Of a stretch of DNA of 6,933 bases, positions 1 to 5,542 are shown one piece after another. The notes below the pieces were generated by a model. That model saw only the letters and a list, made by a program, of their open reading frames with translations. It made no database searches and had not been told where the DNA came from. The position numbers and the translations under genes were made by a program. The first letter of the stretch is position 1, and every line of letters starts with the position of its first letter. Source of the stretch: Candidatus Woesearchaeota archaeon (GTDB lineage Archaea > Nanobdellota > Nanobdellia > Woesearchaeales > UBA12501); contig JACOVN010000001.1 of the NCBI GenBank assembly GCA_016177315.1, forward strand, positions 1 to 6,933. Direction: 5' to 3'.

Positions 1-45
1 CCCCATAATGTTAGACTGATGTACTTATTTAAAATGTTTTCTATT

Positions 46-75
46 TTAGAATGGAGAACATTAGAATGGAGAACA
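46..75. repeat. Perfect 15-bp tandem duplication
   Basis: The 15-mer TTAGAATGGAGAACA occurs twice head to tail (46-60 and 61-75) with no mismatch. It ends exactly where the copy of the DUF59 gene tail begins. It may be a replication slippage product or a scar of the rearrangement that placed the toxin-antitoxin module here. No function is evident. Confidence 0.85.
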
Positions 76-103
76 CTCAAACCCCCAGCATCAATTCCCG
101 AAA
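75..103 (-). repeat. Left copy of the DUF59 gene 3' end (direct repeat L)
   Basis: Positions 75-92 are identical over 18 bp to 597-614, the 3' end of the DUF59 gene. Similarity continues to about 103 after a 6-nt gap and a 1-nt gap. Read on the minus strand it encodes FRELMLGV-stop, against EELRAMLGV-stop in the intact gene, so the 6-nt gap is in frame and removes the Arg-Ala codons. It is a remnant or duplicate of the gene tail and carries no gene body. Together with the right copy it brackets the toxin-antitoxin operon. Confidence 0.75.
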
Positions 104-104
104 G

Positions 105-113
105 ATATATAAA
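105..113 (+). promoter_or_regulatory. TATA box of the toxin-antitoxin operon
   Basis: ATATATAAA is centred about 28 bp upstream of the antitoxin ATG at 137. That is the distance expected between an archaeal TATA box and the first transcribed base, so the mRNA should be leaderless. No Shine-Dalgarno sequence precedes the ATG. Confidence 0.65.
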
Positions 114-136
114 CAGAGAAGAATGTAAGAGATTTT

Positions 137-310
137 ATGACAGAAGAAACAAAGCTTATTATGAAAAAACTCGATGCTATAAAGTCGGAATTGGACTACA
201 TCAAAGGGCATCTGGTTGATGCAGACCTGATTGTAACAGACGACGATTTAGAAGCGTTAGAGGAAGCAGAAAAGGATAGGAAGGCAGGAAAAACAAAGAG
301 GCTAACGTAA
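137..310 (+). CDS. RelB-like antitoxin (57 aa)
   Basis: This small acidic protein begins MTEETKLIMKKLDAIKSELD. Residues 1-30 should form a helix of heptad type (Leu7, Leu12, Ile15, Leu19, Ile22, then a GHLVDAD turn). A second acidic helix follows at about 35-50 (DDDLEALEEAEKDRK), and the tail is basic. This two-part plan, a dimerising helix plus a toxin-wrapping tail, is that of short archaeal RelB antitoxins, which neutralise RelE by wrapping around it and lack a classical ribbon-helix-helix domain. The stop codon is one base from the toxin GTG, the tight coupling usual for TA pairs. The ATG at 137 is chosen because it fits a leaderless start below the TATA box. The family call rests on size, sequence style and the toxin next door. 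Confidence 0.8.
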   Translation: MTEETKLIMKKLDAIKSELDYIKGHLVDADLIVTDDDLEALEEAEKDRKAGKTKRLT

Positions 311-311
311 T

Positions 312-578
312 GTGTATGCTGTTGACCTTTCTGAACGGGCACAGAAATTCTTAGAGAAATTAGACGACCACATTCGCCAACGGATCGAAGATCGTTTGCG
401 GAGACTGAGTGAGCAGCCTGTGCCGAGCGATGCTAAATTCATAGGAAGAGAAAAAGGAGACAAAGTTTTTCGATATCGCATAGGTGATTATAGAGCGTTA
501 TACAAAGTCAAGGAAGCCGAAAATATTGTTCTCGTAGCAAAAATAGATAAGCGTCCAAGAATTTATGAACGCAGATAG
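312..578 (+). CDS. RelE/ParE-superfamily toxin (88 aa)
   Basis: Full-length RelE fold. Two N-terminal helices (residues 7-35, SERAQKFLEKLDDHIRQRIE and onward) are followed by the strand signature KVFRYRIGDYRALYKV at 51-66 and the closing strand with a basic-aromatic end, IDKRPRIYERR at 78-88. In RelE toxins the exposed Arg/Lys residues of the beta sheet and a C-terminal Tyr or Arg carry out ribosome-dependent mRNA cleavage. Candidates here are Lys51, Arg54, Arg56, Arg61, Arg81, Arg83 and Tyr85. The protein should bind and be held inactive by the upstream antitoxin. The start is GTG at 312, one base after the antitoxin stop. A weak AAAGAGG lies 10 nt upstream, and translational coupling is likely. 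The gene looks intact and converges on the DUF59 gene with a 20-bp gap. ParE-like gyrase poisoning is less likely, since the charged sheet resembles RelE. Confidence 0.88.
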   Translation: MYAVDLSERAQKFLEKLDDHIRQRIEDRLRRLSEQPVPSDAKFIGREKGDKVFRYRIGDYRALYKVKEAENIVLVAKIDKRPRIYERR

Positions 579-596
579 AGTCCATTTCGTAACAGT

Positions 597-628
597 ACTC
601 AAACCCCCAGCATCGCCCTCAATTCTTC
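597..628 (-). repeat. Right copy of the direct repeat, in the intact DUF59 gene
   Basis: This is the partner of the left repeat at 75-103. The first 18 bp (597-614) are identical. The rest aligns after insertion of GCCCTC and one T. It covers the stop codon and last codons of the DUF59 gene. The same orientation on both sides of the TA module makes this a direct-repeat pair about 520 bp apart. Confidence 0.75.
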
Positions 629-889
629 CGAAGGTTGCCAAGGAGGCTGGAAGGTAATCTCAATTTCCACATTCTTCGTGCCTAAACCCATCAATCTTGC
701 CTTGATTTCCTCTATGAGCATAGGGCCATAGGGACAAGCAGGAGTGGTAAAGGTCATCTTCACCCAGATTTTATTCTTCTCTGCCTTTACATCGTAGATT
801 AAGCCAAGAGTCCAGACATCTAACTGCAATTCTGGGTCTAAGCACTGCTTCAAGGTTTCGATGACAATTTCTTTGGTGATGGTGGGCAT
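599..889 (-). CDS. MIP18/DUF59-family Fe-S assembly protein (SufT/PaaD-like, 96 aa)
   Basis: Single-domain protein covering the whole MIP18 family length. The signatures are DPEL at residues 18-21, WTLGLIYDV at 26-34, MTFTTPACPYGPMLIEEIK at 45-63 with the conserved Thr-x-x-Cys-Pro core (Cys52), and the closing TFQPPWQP at about 79-86. Proteins of this family act in the cytoplasm in maturation or delivery of iron-sulfur clusters (SufT in bacteria, CIA2 in eukaryotes), with the Cys as the key residue. The exact client proteins in archaea are unsettled. The gene has its own TATA box and appears leaderless. Its last codons are duplicated on the far side of the TA module, so the TA module may have inserted at its 3' end while leaving it intact. 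Confidence 0.9.
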   Translation of the reverse strand: MPTITKEIVIETLKQCLDPELQLDVWTLGLIYDVKAEKNKIWVKMTFTTPACPYGPMLIEEIKARLMGLGTKNVEIEITFQPPWQPSEELRAMLGV

Positions 890-910
890 AAGGGGAAAAT
901 AATCTTAAGG

Positions 911-919
911 TATATAAAA
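911..919 (-). promoter_or_regulatory. TATA box of the DUF59 gene
   Basis: On the minus strand TTTTATATA is centred 26 bp upstream of the ATG at 889, and no Shine-Dalgarno sequence lies between, so a leaderless transcript is expected. It sits directly after the lipoprotein stop codon, inside a 31-nt gap. The DUF59 gene can therefore be expressed independently of the surface-protein genes. Confidence 0.75.
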
Positions 920-920
920 C

Positions 921-1628
921 TTATCCAACCCTATCCCCCTCCACTCTCCCATCCCCATCTAAATCCATCGCAATGGGATTGCCTGCATCTTTGGAAACAA
1001 AAAACAAAAATTCCTTGCCCGACATTTTCAACGTTCCCTTCCCTAAAGCATAGGCAGTGACAAAATCAATATAAGAATAGAATATCTCTCTAGCTCCTTC
1101 CTTCTCTATCTGCAATTTCAGATTGCTGTCCGTCATGAGCTTAAAATGCTGTCCTCCAGCAATGATCTCTCCTTTCCCTGTTTCATCAGCAACAATAATG
1201 ATGGTACTCTCCTGAGGCTGATTCAAAGTTTTTTTGATGACAGCATAATCTGCAGTATAGCTATTTCCTGTACTATCCGAGAACTGCAGCTCATTCCTCG
1301 TCTTGCTCCTTCCATGATATTGCAGTACTTTTACGGTTCCATCAATCTGCAACAAAAATTTGTCTCCTGGATGGATGAAAAAGTCCAGGAATTGCTGGCC
1401 TTCTGTACTGATAACGGCATTCTCTGTTTCTGGAATTTCTGCCTCCTCTGCTTCTGCAGGTTCTTCTGCATCTCTAGGTATCAATTCCTCTAAGGGAGGA
1501 ATCTCTGGTGCTGGTCCTGTTTCTTGCTCTTCAACTCCTTCCACTGGAATCTCTCGAATCGTAATGCAGGCAGAAAGCAAAAGCAGCAACGCCATCCCAA
1601 TAATGCTCTTACTTCTTCGGATAGCCAT
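921..1628 (-). CDS. Predicted lipoprotein with Glu/Pro-rich stalk and Ca-loop-like C-terminus (235 aa)
   Basis: Residues 1-20 are a lipoprotein signal: basic MAIRRSK, hydrophobic core, then a lipobox Leu18-Ser-Ala-Cys21. Cys21 would be lipid-modified and anchor the protein outside the membrane. Residues 28-72 form a flexible Glu/Pro/Ala-rich stalk. Residues 78-218 form a compact, beta-rich domain I do not recognise, starting FLDFFIHPGDKFLLQIDG. The extreme C-terminus, MDLDGDGRVEGD at 221-232, has the D-x-D-x-D-G-x-V spacing of a calcium-binding loop (EF-hand or dockerin half-repeat), with Asp at 222, 224 and 226. The gene lies 58 bp downstream of the 609-residue secreted protein on the same strand, so the two may be co-expressed, though a weak TATA-like element lies between. 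The function is unknown. A role at the cell surface is inferred from the signal alone. Confidence 0.8.
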   Translation of the reverse strand: MAIRRSKSIIGMALLLLLSACITIREIPVEGVEEQETGPAPEIPPLEELIPRDAEEPAEAEEAEIPETENAVISTEGQQFLDFFIHPGDKFLLQIDGTVKVLQYHGRSKTRNELQFSDSTGNSYTADYAVIKKTLNQPQESTIIIVADETGKGEIIAGGQHFKLMTDSNLKLQIEKEGAREIFYSYIDFVTAYALGKGTLKMSGKEFLFFVSKDAGNPIAMDLDGDGRVEGDRVG

Positions 1629-1653
1629 TTTTTAAGAAGTTCTGCAATGGAAG

Positions 1654-1660
1654 AAATAAA
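1654..1660 (-). promoter_or_regulatory. Possible TATA box of the lipoprotein gene
   Basis: Minus-strand TTTATTT is centred 29 bp upstream of the ATG at 1628, at leaderless spacing. No Shine-Dalgarno sequence is visible before that ATG. The match to consensus is weak, so the gene may also be read through from the upstream gene. Confidence 0.4.
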
Positions 1661-1686
1661 GGTTTCGGTAAATGAAGATTGTGCGC

Positions 1687-3516
1687 CTACGTAAACAACC
1701 CCCTCAACCATCCCAAAATCCTTGAAAAGAAGCCTTGCTTCTGCTCTCCTATTGCAGTTTCTTCTCCAGTCCCTGTTTCCTCTGATGGCTCTCCAGCATC
1801 ATCCTCTTCTAATTCTTCCTTCTTTTCTGCCAGAATATCCTCTCCTACTGCAACTGTTGTTACTTTCTCGGTGGAGTACAGAATATCATTCCTTAATTCT
1901 ACATTCGCTATGGTTTTGATCGCAATCTGCTCTGCTGTAAAATCTTCCAATACTGCAATGGTATAACCATAGAACACCTTCTCCTCTTCTGGCTCTACCT
2001 CTAACGTTGCAGTGGGTGTTCCCTTTACAATGTTCACATGCTTCGGCAGTAAATCTGCCACTTCCACATCCCTTATCTTATACTTCTTGAGATTCTTTAC
2101 AACAACCTCTACGTTGAGCGTACTTCCAACAGCAACGCTGCTCTTGTCTGTCTTTACCTTTATCTCCAACGCATCCGCTATTGGTACTACTTGCAATGTT
2201 TTCTCCACTTTGAATGGCAAACTTTGGTTTTGCTCATCCAAGTGATTTCCTTGCAAGGCAATGGTGAAGGGTGTTGGCTCTACTACTCTGGGAGCAACAA
2301 TATCCTTCTCAAAAACTTTATACTTCTGCCCCTCCCGCATTCTGACATTTCGCTGCCGTACACCGCTCACCAGGGGACTAGTCAATTCAATGAAGGAAAC
2401 CATCACCTCTTCCTCTCCAATGTTCTCCAGCCAAGCATCGAGTTCAAATTCCTGGTTTGAGGTTACATTCTCTGGAATATCCACATGGGGAATGATCTGG
2501 GAGATTCCCACCCTGATAGGTTTAGTAATAGTTTTGGTGAACGTCTTTCCCTGACTTTCCACAGTTAATTGCAGGATGAGGTCATACTCTCCCTTGCTCG
2601 GAAGGGAAAATTTCATCTCAAATTCCTCTTCCCCGCTTACTTCTCCCTGGAAGAGGAGATTTTTGCCTTCTTCCTGCAAGTTCTTGGAATGTCGAATGAT
2701 GTGCATCTTCGATGGAATTTTGATGAGGAAGGAAGGAATGCTAATTGCCCTGTTAATCGTATTCTTCAGCGTTACCTTGTACACGATTTCCCTTCCTAAC
2801 TCTATCTTTTCTGGAGAAAAAGAATCTTCCAATGCAAAGGGAGGTTGCACGAATAGTAATGCTGCCTCTGTTTCCTTACTCTGTTCTTCCTCATCCACAC
2901 TATAAGTTAATTTTCCCACAGAACGGTATTCCACAAATCCTTCCGGTTGAATGATGTACTTGAATGACACTTCCTTGCCTGGCGATAGGACGCCATCCCA
3001 TTGCACTCCGTGCTTGGATTTCGTGAATCCAGTGCCAGTTCCCGTTACTACCATTATTTCTAGCGGATAGGTCTCCTTGTACCGTACTCCTAATGCGGCT
3101 TTCTCTCCAGTATTCGTTATCTTTAGTAGGACATCAACTCTCTCTCCCAACTCTACCGCTAGTGTTGAGAATGTTCGTTCTATGGAAATTTCAGGCGTCA
3201 ATCGTTCAATCGTAATCTGCAATCCTGGGTATTCCTTCCCTGCCTTGTAGATGGATTTCTCCGTATCCACATTCTGGAAACAATATTCACCATCCTGGCT
3301 GGTTTTGCACTCTCCTAGATGGACTATCTGTCTGCCCAAGGGGGATTCTAAGGAGAGCATGTTCTTACTTGCCACAAAATTCGCTGTGAAATTTACCCCA
3401 TTTACTACGAAACTTTCCCCAGCGTTTACCCATCCATCGTACAGTATCTCTGCATAAGCCAGAGGAAGCCAGGCGAGAAGAACAAAGAGGAAGGATATCC
3501 ATCGCATCGGTTGCAT
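1687..3516 (-). CDS. Secreted multi-domain Ig-like (CARDB/DUF11-type) surface protein (609 aa)
   Basis: Residues 1-22 are a Sec signal peptide ending Ala-Tyr-Ala before Glu23. A domain at about 24-105 contains two cysteines (Cys70, Cys79) that could form a disulfide. Four beta-sandwich repeats follow at about 108-208, 226-335, 338-446 and 447-557. They share patterns such as V-x-L-G-E-R-V-x-x-x-L-x-I-x-N-T-G and V-x-V-G-S-T-L-x-V-x-V-x-V-K-N, typical of CARDB/DUF11 adhesion-type modules. The tail is a Glu/Gly/Thr-rich linker (562-594) and then GFFSRILGWLRGLFT (595-609). That last segment is too short and too charged for a membrane span but could be an amphipathic membrane-associating helix. 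The protein is probably displayed at the cell surface. The start at 3516 is favoured over Met4 because it fits leaderless spacing to the TATA box. Its partner is unknown, but the lipoprotein lies just downstream. Confidence 0.82.
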   Translation of the reverse strand: MQPMRWISFLFVLLAWLPLAYAEILYDGWVNAGESFVVNGVNFTANFVASKNMLSLESPLGRQIVHLGECKTSQDGEYCFQNVDTEKSIYKAGKEYPGLQITIERLTPEISIERTFSTLAVELGERVDVLLKITNTGEKAALGVRYKETYPLEIMVVTGTGTGFTKSKHGVQWDGVLSPGKEVSFKYIIQPEGFVEYRSVGKLTYSVDEEEQSKETEAALLFVQPPFALEDSFSPEKIELGREIVYKVTLKNTINRAISIPSFLIKIPSKMHIIRHSKNLQEEGKNLLFQGEVSGEEEFEMKFSLPSKGEYDLILQLTVESQGKTFTKTITKPIRVGISQIIPHVDIPENVTSNQEFELDAWLENIGEEEVMVSFIELTSPLVSGVRQRNVRMREGQKYKVFEKDIVAPRVVEPTPFTIALQGNHLDEQNQSLPFKVEKTLQVVPIADALEIKVKTDKSSVAVGSTLNVEVVVKNLKKYKIRDVEVADLLPKHVNIVKGTPTATLEVEPEEEKVFYGYTIAVLEDFTAEQIAIKTIANVELRNDILYSTEKVTTVAVGEDILAEKKEELEEDDAGEPSEETGTGEETAIGEQKQGFFSRILGWLRGLFT

Positions 3517-3538
3517 ACGGGAGAAAGCCTGGTAGCAG

Positions 3539-3546
3539 TTATTAAA
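3539..3546 (-). promoter_or_regulatory. TATA box of the 609-aa surface protein gene
   Basis: Minus-strand TTTAATAA, preceded by an A/G-rich stretch that could serve as a BRE, lies about 27 bp upstream of the ATG at 3516. The expected start site coincides with the ATG, which indicates a leaderless mRNA and supports the longer start over Met4. Confidence 0.55.
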
Positions 3547-3598
3547 TCTTTTCCTTACTCCCTCAAAACATCCTTCCTGAGGAGGTCATTTCGATAAA

Positions 3599-3606
3599 TT
3601 TATATA
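3599..3606 (+). promoter_or_regulatory. Distal TATA box in the divergent region
   Basis: TTTATATA matches the archaeal consensus exactly. Read on + it predicts a start near 3630, which would give the Arg-rich gene a leader of about 140 nt or produce a separate short RNA. Because the element is nearly symmetrical (TATATAAA on -), it could instead serve as a second promoter for the 609-aa gene, with a leader of about 57 nt. Confidence 0.5.
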
Positions 3607-3638
3607 CAACCCCCTCAAAAAAACTTAAAAGCACCCTG

Positions 3639-3674
3639 ATGGCAAAAAAAGGCTTTCCCAGGATGCTCCAATAG
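3639..3674 (+). other. Possible 11-codon leader ORF
   Basis: ATG at 3639 opens MAKKGFPRMLQ, with a stop at 3672-3674. It lies about 36 bp below the distal TATA box and so would be near the 5' end of that transcript. Its codons for Gly-Phe-Pro overlap arm A of the inverted repeat. Such short ORFs arise by chance, and translation is not shown. Confidence 0.2.
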
Positions 3675-3727
3675 AAACATTTAAATACCAAAACCATTTT
3701 TAGTCTCGGAAAGCCAGAAGGGGCTTT
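3651..3727 (+). promoter_or_regulatory. Three-arm inverted repeat in the leader of the Arg-rich gene
   Basis: Arm A GGCTTTCC (3651-3658) is the exact reverse complement of arm B GGAAAGCC (3708-3715). The pairing extends to 10 of 11 positions. Arm B can instead pair with arm C GGCTTT (3722-3727) as a 6-bp hairpin with a 6-nt loop. A:B and B:C exclude each other. The proximal TATA box lies between A and B, so transcripts starting there would begin at B and form only B:C. This could be a 5' stabilising hairpin, or a switch in the longer transcript. No known riboswitch class is recognised. Confidence 0.35.
3680..3687 (+). promoter_or_regulatory. Proximal TATA box of the Arg-rich secreted protein gene
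   Basis: TTTAAATA followed by CC is a strong archaeal TATA element. It predicts a start near 3710, at the beginning of the B:C hairpin, and a leader of roughly 60 nt that carries a Shine-Dalgarno sequence. Confidence 0.65.
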
Positions 3728-3761
3728 TATCCTTAATAAAAAGAGAAGGGGTGTGATGTGG

Positions 3762-3766
3762 GGTGA
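3762..3766 (+). promoter_or_regulatory. Shine-Dalgarno GGTGA that sets the start of the Arg-rich gene
   Basis: GGTGA complements the archaeal 16S rRNA 3' end and stands 5 nt before ATG 3772. A GTG at 3763 lies inside this motif and could not be served by it, so ATG 3772 is the better start. Confidence 0.7.
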
Positions 3767-3771
3767 ACGGT

Positions 3772-4746
3772 ATGAAAAGAGTATTGACGGTAAGCGCAAT
3801 CTGTGTGTTCTTGCTTCTTGCAACTTTTGCAGCTGCGTACCATGAGCAGGAGGACATTACCCGGCGAATATCTGGGGGTCTCTATCCAGAATCGAATATT
3901 CTTGGCTACCAGCGAGTGCTCAACGATGAGTATCGGAATTGGTTCTTTGCCAATCCTCGGCCACAGGCGCAGAGGATCTTAGATGTCAATAACCTGGAGG
4001 TCAACGCAGGAGACTTGGCAACCCCAGCAGTTATAGGGGCCCAACGTATCCTCGATCCTCGATATGCATGGCGATATGGGTATGACTTAGAAAGTGGCTC
4101 ACCGTTGCTTTCTCCTTATGGAACTCCGAGAGTCCTGAAGGGTGAAGGATTTGCCGGTATTGCAACAGAATTGGGCGATACTGCCATGATGCGGGAACGG
4201 AGCATGGGAAGCTTCCGGAGCAGAAGATCAACATTAATGCAAATGTACTACATGAGAAAGGGGGGCAGATGGGCGCCTCGGTATAATGTCCGAACATCAA
4301 GATTCCCCATTGAAACCGTAGAGAGCATGGATTACCTGGACACCAGGCCAATCTACCTCACCGAGTTTGAGCGACAGACTGGATTGCGAGAGATGGGATC
4401 CAATGCCTGGATTAGGAGAAGATACCTCCTCTCTCAACCTGGAATTTCCTTCAATGAATTGAGAGGACTGATGGGAGAAGGAGCATTGCGGTCTGATGAG
4501 GGTGCGCGGCTCCAGTTCCTCACGCGAAGCGGTGGATATATCCAGGACGAATTGGTAACCAGAAGAATGCCCGAGGGTGTAGTCAGTGCAGATATATGGG
4601 CACGAGATGTCTGGTTGCAGCGGGGGCCAGGAAGAGGCCTTGTTGTTTACGATAGATTCCCGGAAACCAGAGGGGAAACCAGAGAGGATAGAACGGGTTT
4701 AGGCCGGGCTGCGCTGCAGGAGCGATTCCTCGAAGATAGCCAGTAA
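3772..4746 (+). CDS. Secreted arginine-rich protein of unknown family (324 aa)
   Basis: Residues 1-22 are a clear Sec signal peptide (MKRVLTVSAICVFLLLATFA then Ala-Ala), with a likely cut before Tyr23. I do not recognise the mature protein. It is unusually rich in arginine: by my count 42 Arg against 3 Lys in 324 residues. The first third carries four spaced copies of an x-R-[VI]-L motif (Arg48, Arg68, Arg92, Arg120) in contexts GYQRVLND, QAQRILDV, GAQRILDP and GTPRVLKG. The middle has basic clusters (SFRSRRS at about 147-153, WIRRRY at 213-218). Tyr and Trp are frequent, and no cysteine remains after the signal. No transmembrane span follows the signal, so it should be released or held by charge at the envelope. 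The gene is divergent from the acidic-tailed surface protein and ends in a T-rich terminator. It could be a structural or cell-wall-binding protein; no enzyme motif is seen. Confidence 0.75.
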   Translation: MKRVLTVSAICVFLLLATFAAAYHEQEDITRRISGGLYPESNILGYQRVLNDEYRNWFFANPRPQAQRILDVNNLEVNAGDLATPAVIGAQRILDPRYAWRYGYDLESGSPLLSPYGTPRVLKGEGFAGIATELGDTAMMRERSMGSFRSRRSTLMQMYYMRKGGRWAPRYNVRTSRFPIETVESMDYLDTRPIYLTEFERQTGLREMGSNAWIRRRYLLSQPGISFNELRGLMGEGALRSDEGARLQFLTRSGGYIQDELVTRRMPEGVVSADIWARDVWLQRGPGRGLVVYDRFPETRGETREDRTGLGRAALQERFLEDSQ

Positions 4747-4776
4747 ATCGCGACAATTATCCATAGACTACCTAAA

Positions 4777-4801
4777 CTTTTCCCTTTCTTCCTTTTCTTT
4801 T
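4777..4801 (+). terminator. T-rich transcription terminator after the Arg-rich gene
   Basis: Twenty-five consecutive pyrimidines, mostly T, begin 30 bp after the stop codon of the Arg-rich gene and end before the convergent methylase gene. T-tracts without a strong hairpin are the usual intrinsic terminator of archaeal RNA polymerase. No matching T-tract was seen for the opposite strand. Confidence 0.55.
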
Positions 4802-4812
4802 GAAGAAAGTAT

Positions 4813-5436
4813 TTACTGTCTCCTTTCCATTCTCCAGCAGCCAACTTTTGTTTTGAAGATAGGCTTGGTATGGAAGAGCATGCTGGCTTTAATGGGAAAC
4901 TTGAATTCGCAGTAATGGGTGATGGCAAAGCCATGCTCTTGGCTTATCTTCTCAACGAATCCCCTGCTGGTTGCCTTGTGAAAGGAATACACAACCTTTG
5001 CGAGAGAGAATGCCTTAAGCAAGAATTCCCTATCCGCATGCTTCTCCTTTGTCCCAAAAGGAGGATTCTGGATAACTGTCTCTACATTTTTCCGAAAATC
5101 GCTGATTGGCATATTGAATAGCATCCCTTTCTCTTTCTCCGGAACCTGCTCTAGATTTTCCTTGCAAATGCTTACTGCTTCTGGATCAATATCTACCATG
5201 TAGACTACTTTTGCTCCCAGCAACAGCGCACCAATGCCGAGAATTCCTGTTCCGCAGCCTAAATCCCCAATAATTTTTCCTTCAATGTCTCCAAGAAAAT
5301 AGGCATTCCAGAGCATTTCAGCACCAATCTCTGAATCCATCGGATATTGTTCTATCTTAGCATCTGGGTTGGAGAAATCCTTCAGTTGAGATAAAAGGAT
5401 AGCTAACCTGGACTTGGAATTTACCAAAGGCACCAT
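4813..5436 (-). CDS. METTL5-like Rossmann-fold RNA N6-adenine methylase (207 aa)
   Basis: Complete class I SAM-dependent methylase of the COG2263/METTL5 type. The family N-terminal signature EQYP lies at 29-32. Motif [16 protein letters not shown], lies at 56-70 and binds S-adenosylmethionine. The acidic motif II VDIDP is at 81-85, and the catalytic NPPFG motif IV at 124-128 is diagnostic of methylation of an exocyclic amine such as adenine N6. HKATSRGF lies at 153-160. Human METTL5 makes m6A in 18S rRNA with TRMT112. The archaeal relative is predicted to modify 16S rRNA in the cytoplasm, but substrate and partner are not visible here. The residue after EQYP is Met where I expect Thr. The start at 5436 fits leaderless spacing, and the length is normal for the family. 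Confidence 0.9.
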   Translation of the reverse strand: MVPLVNSKSRLAILLSQLKDFSNPDAKIEQYPMDSEIGAEMLWNAYFLGDIEGKIIGDLGCGTGILGIGALLLGAKVVYMVDIDPEAVSICKENLEQVPEKEKGMLFNMPISDFRKNVETVIQNPPFGTKEKHADREFLLKAFSLAKVVYSFHKATSRGFVEKISQEHGFAITHYCEFKFPIKASMLFHTKPIFKTKVGCWRMERRQ

Positions 5437-5458
5437 AAGGAAGAGAAAAGCAGTGAGA

Positions 5459-5467
5459 TATTTATTT
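5459..5467 (-). promoter_or_regulatory. TATA box of the methylase gene
   Basis: Minus-strand AAATAAATA is centred 27 bp upstream of the ATG at 5436, and no Shine-Dalgarno sequence precedes the ATG, so a leaderless mRNA is expected. Confidence 0.5.
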
Positions 5468-5504
5468 CTATGCTTTCTATTGTAATAAATCCATCACCAC
5501 AAAA

Positions 5505-5512
5505 TTTATAAA
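5505..5512 (+). promoter_or_regulatory. TATA box of the coiled-coil protein gene
   Basis: TTTATAAA predicts a start near 5535, giving a leader of about 17 nt that contains the GGGGGTGA ribosome-binding site at 5540-5547. Confidence 0.65.
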
Positions 5513-5542
5513 TTCAGGTAATCAGAAATTTTGATTCTTGGG

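Noticed and set aside
19..219. A 66-residue plus-strand reading frame with an in-frame LEWRT-LEWRT repeat
   Set aside because: It overlaps the antitoxin in another frame, spans the TATA box of the TA operon, and the repeat simply reflects the 15-bp tandem duplication.
3578..3590. GGAGGT resembling a strong Shine-Dalgarno on +
   Set aside because: No start codon follows at a usable distance. The neighbouring bases instead form part of a weak bulged hairpin with CTCCCTCA at 3558-3565.
3631..3668. Possible C/D box guide RNA, from a TGATGG resembling box C
   Set aside because: No box D CTGA or second C'/D' pair is found at the required spacing. The imperfect GCACCCTG/CAGGATGC inverted repeat is too short to support an RNA gene call.
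3763..3771. GTG start for the Arg-rich protein, three codons upstream
   Set aside because: The GTG is part of the GGTGA ribosome-binding site, which is correctly spaced for ATG 3772, and the signal peptide begins properly with MKR from there.
3563..3823. Minus-strand frame of 86 residues across the divergent promoter region
   Set aside because: It runs through the promoters and into the signal-peptide codons of the Arg-rich gene, and its composition is not protein-like.
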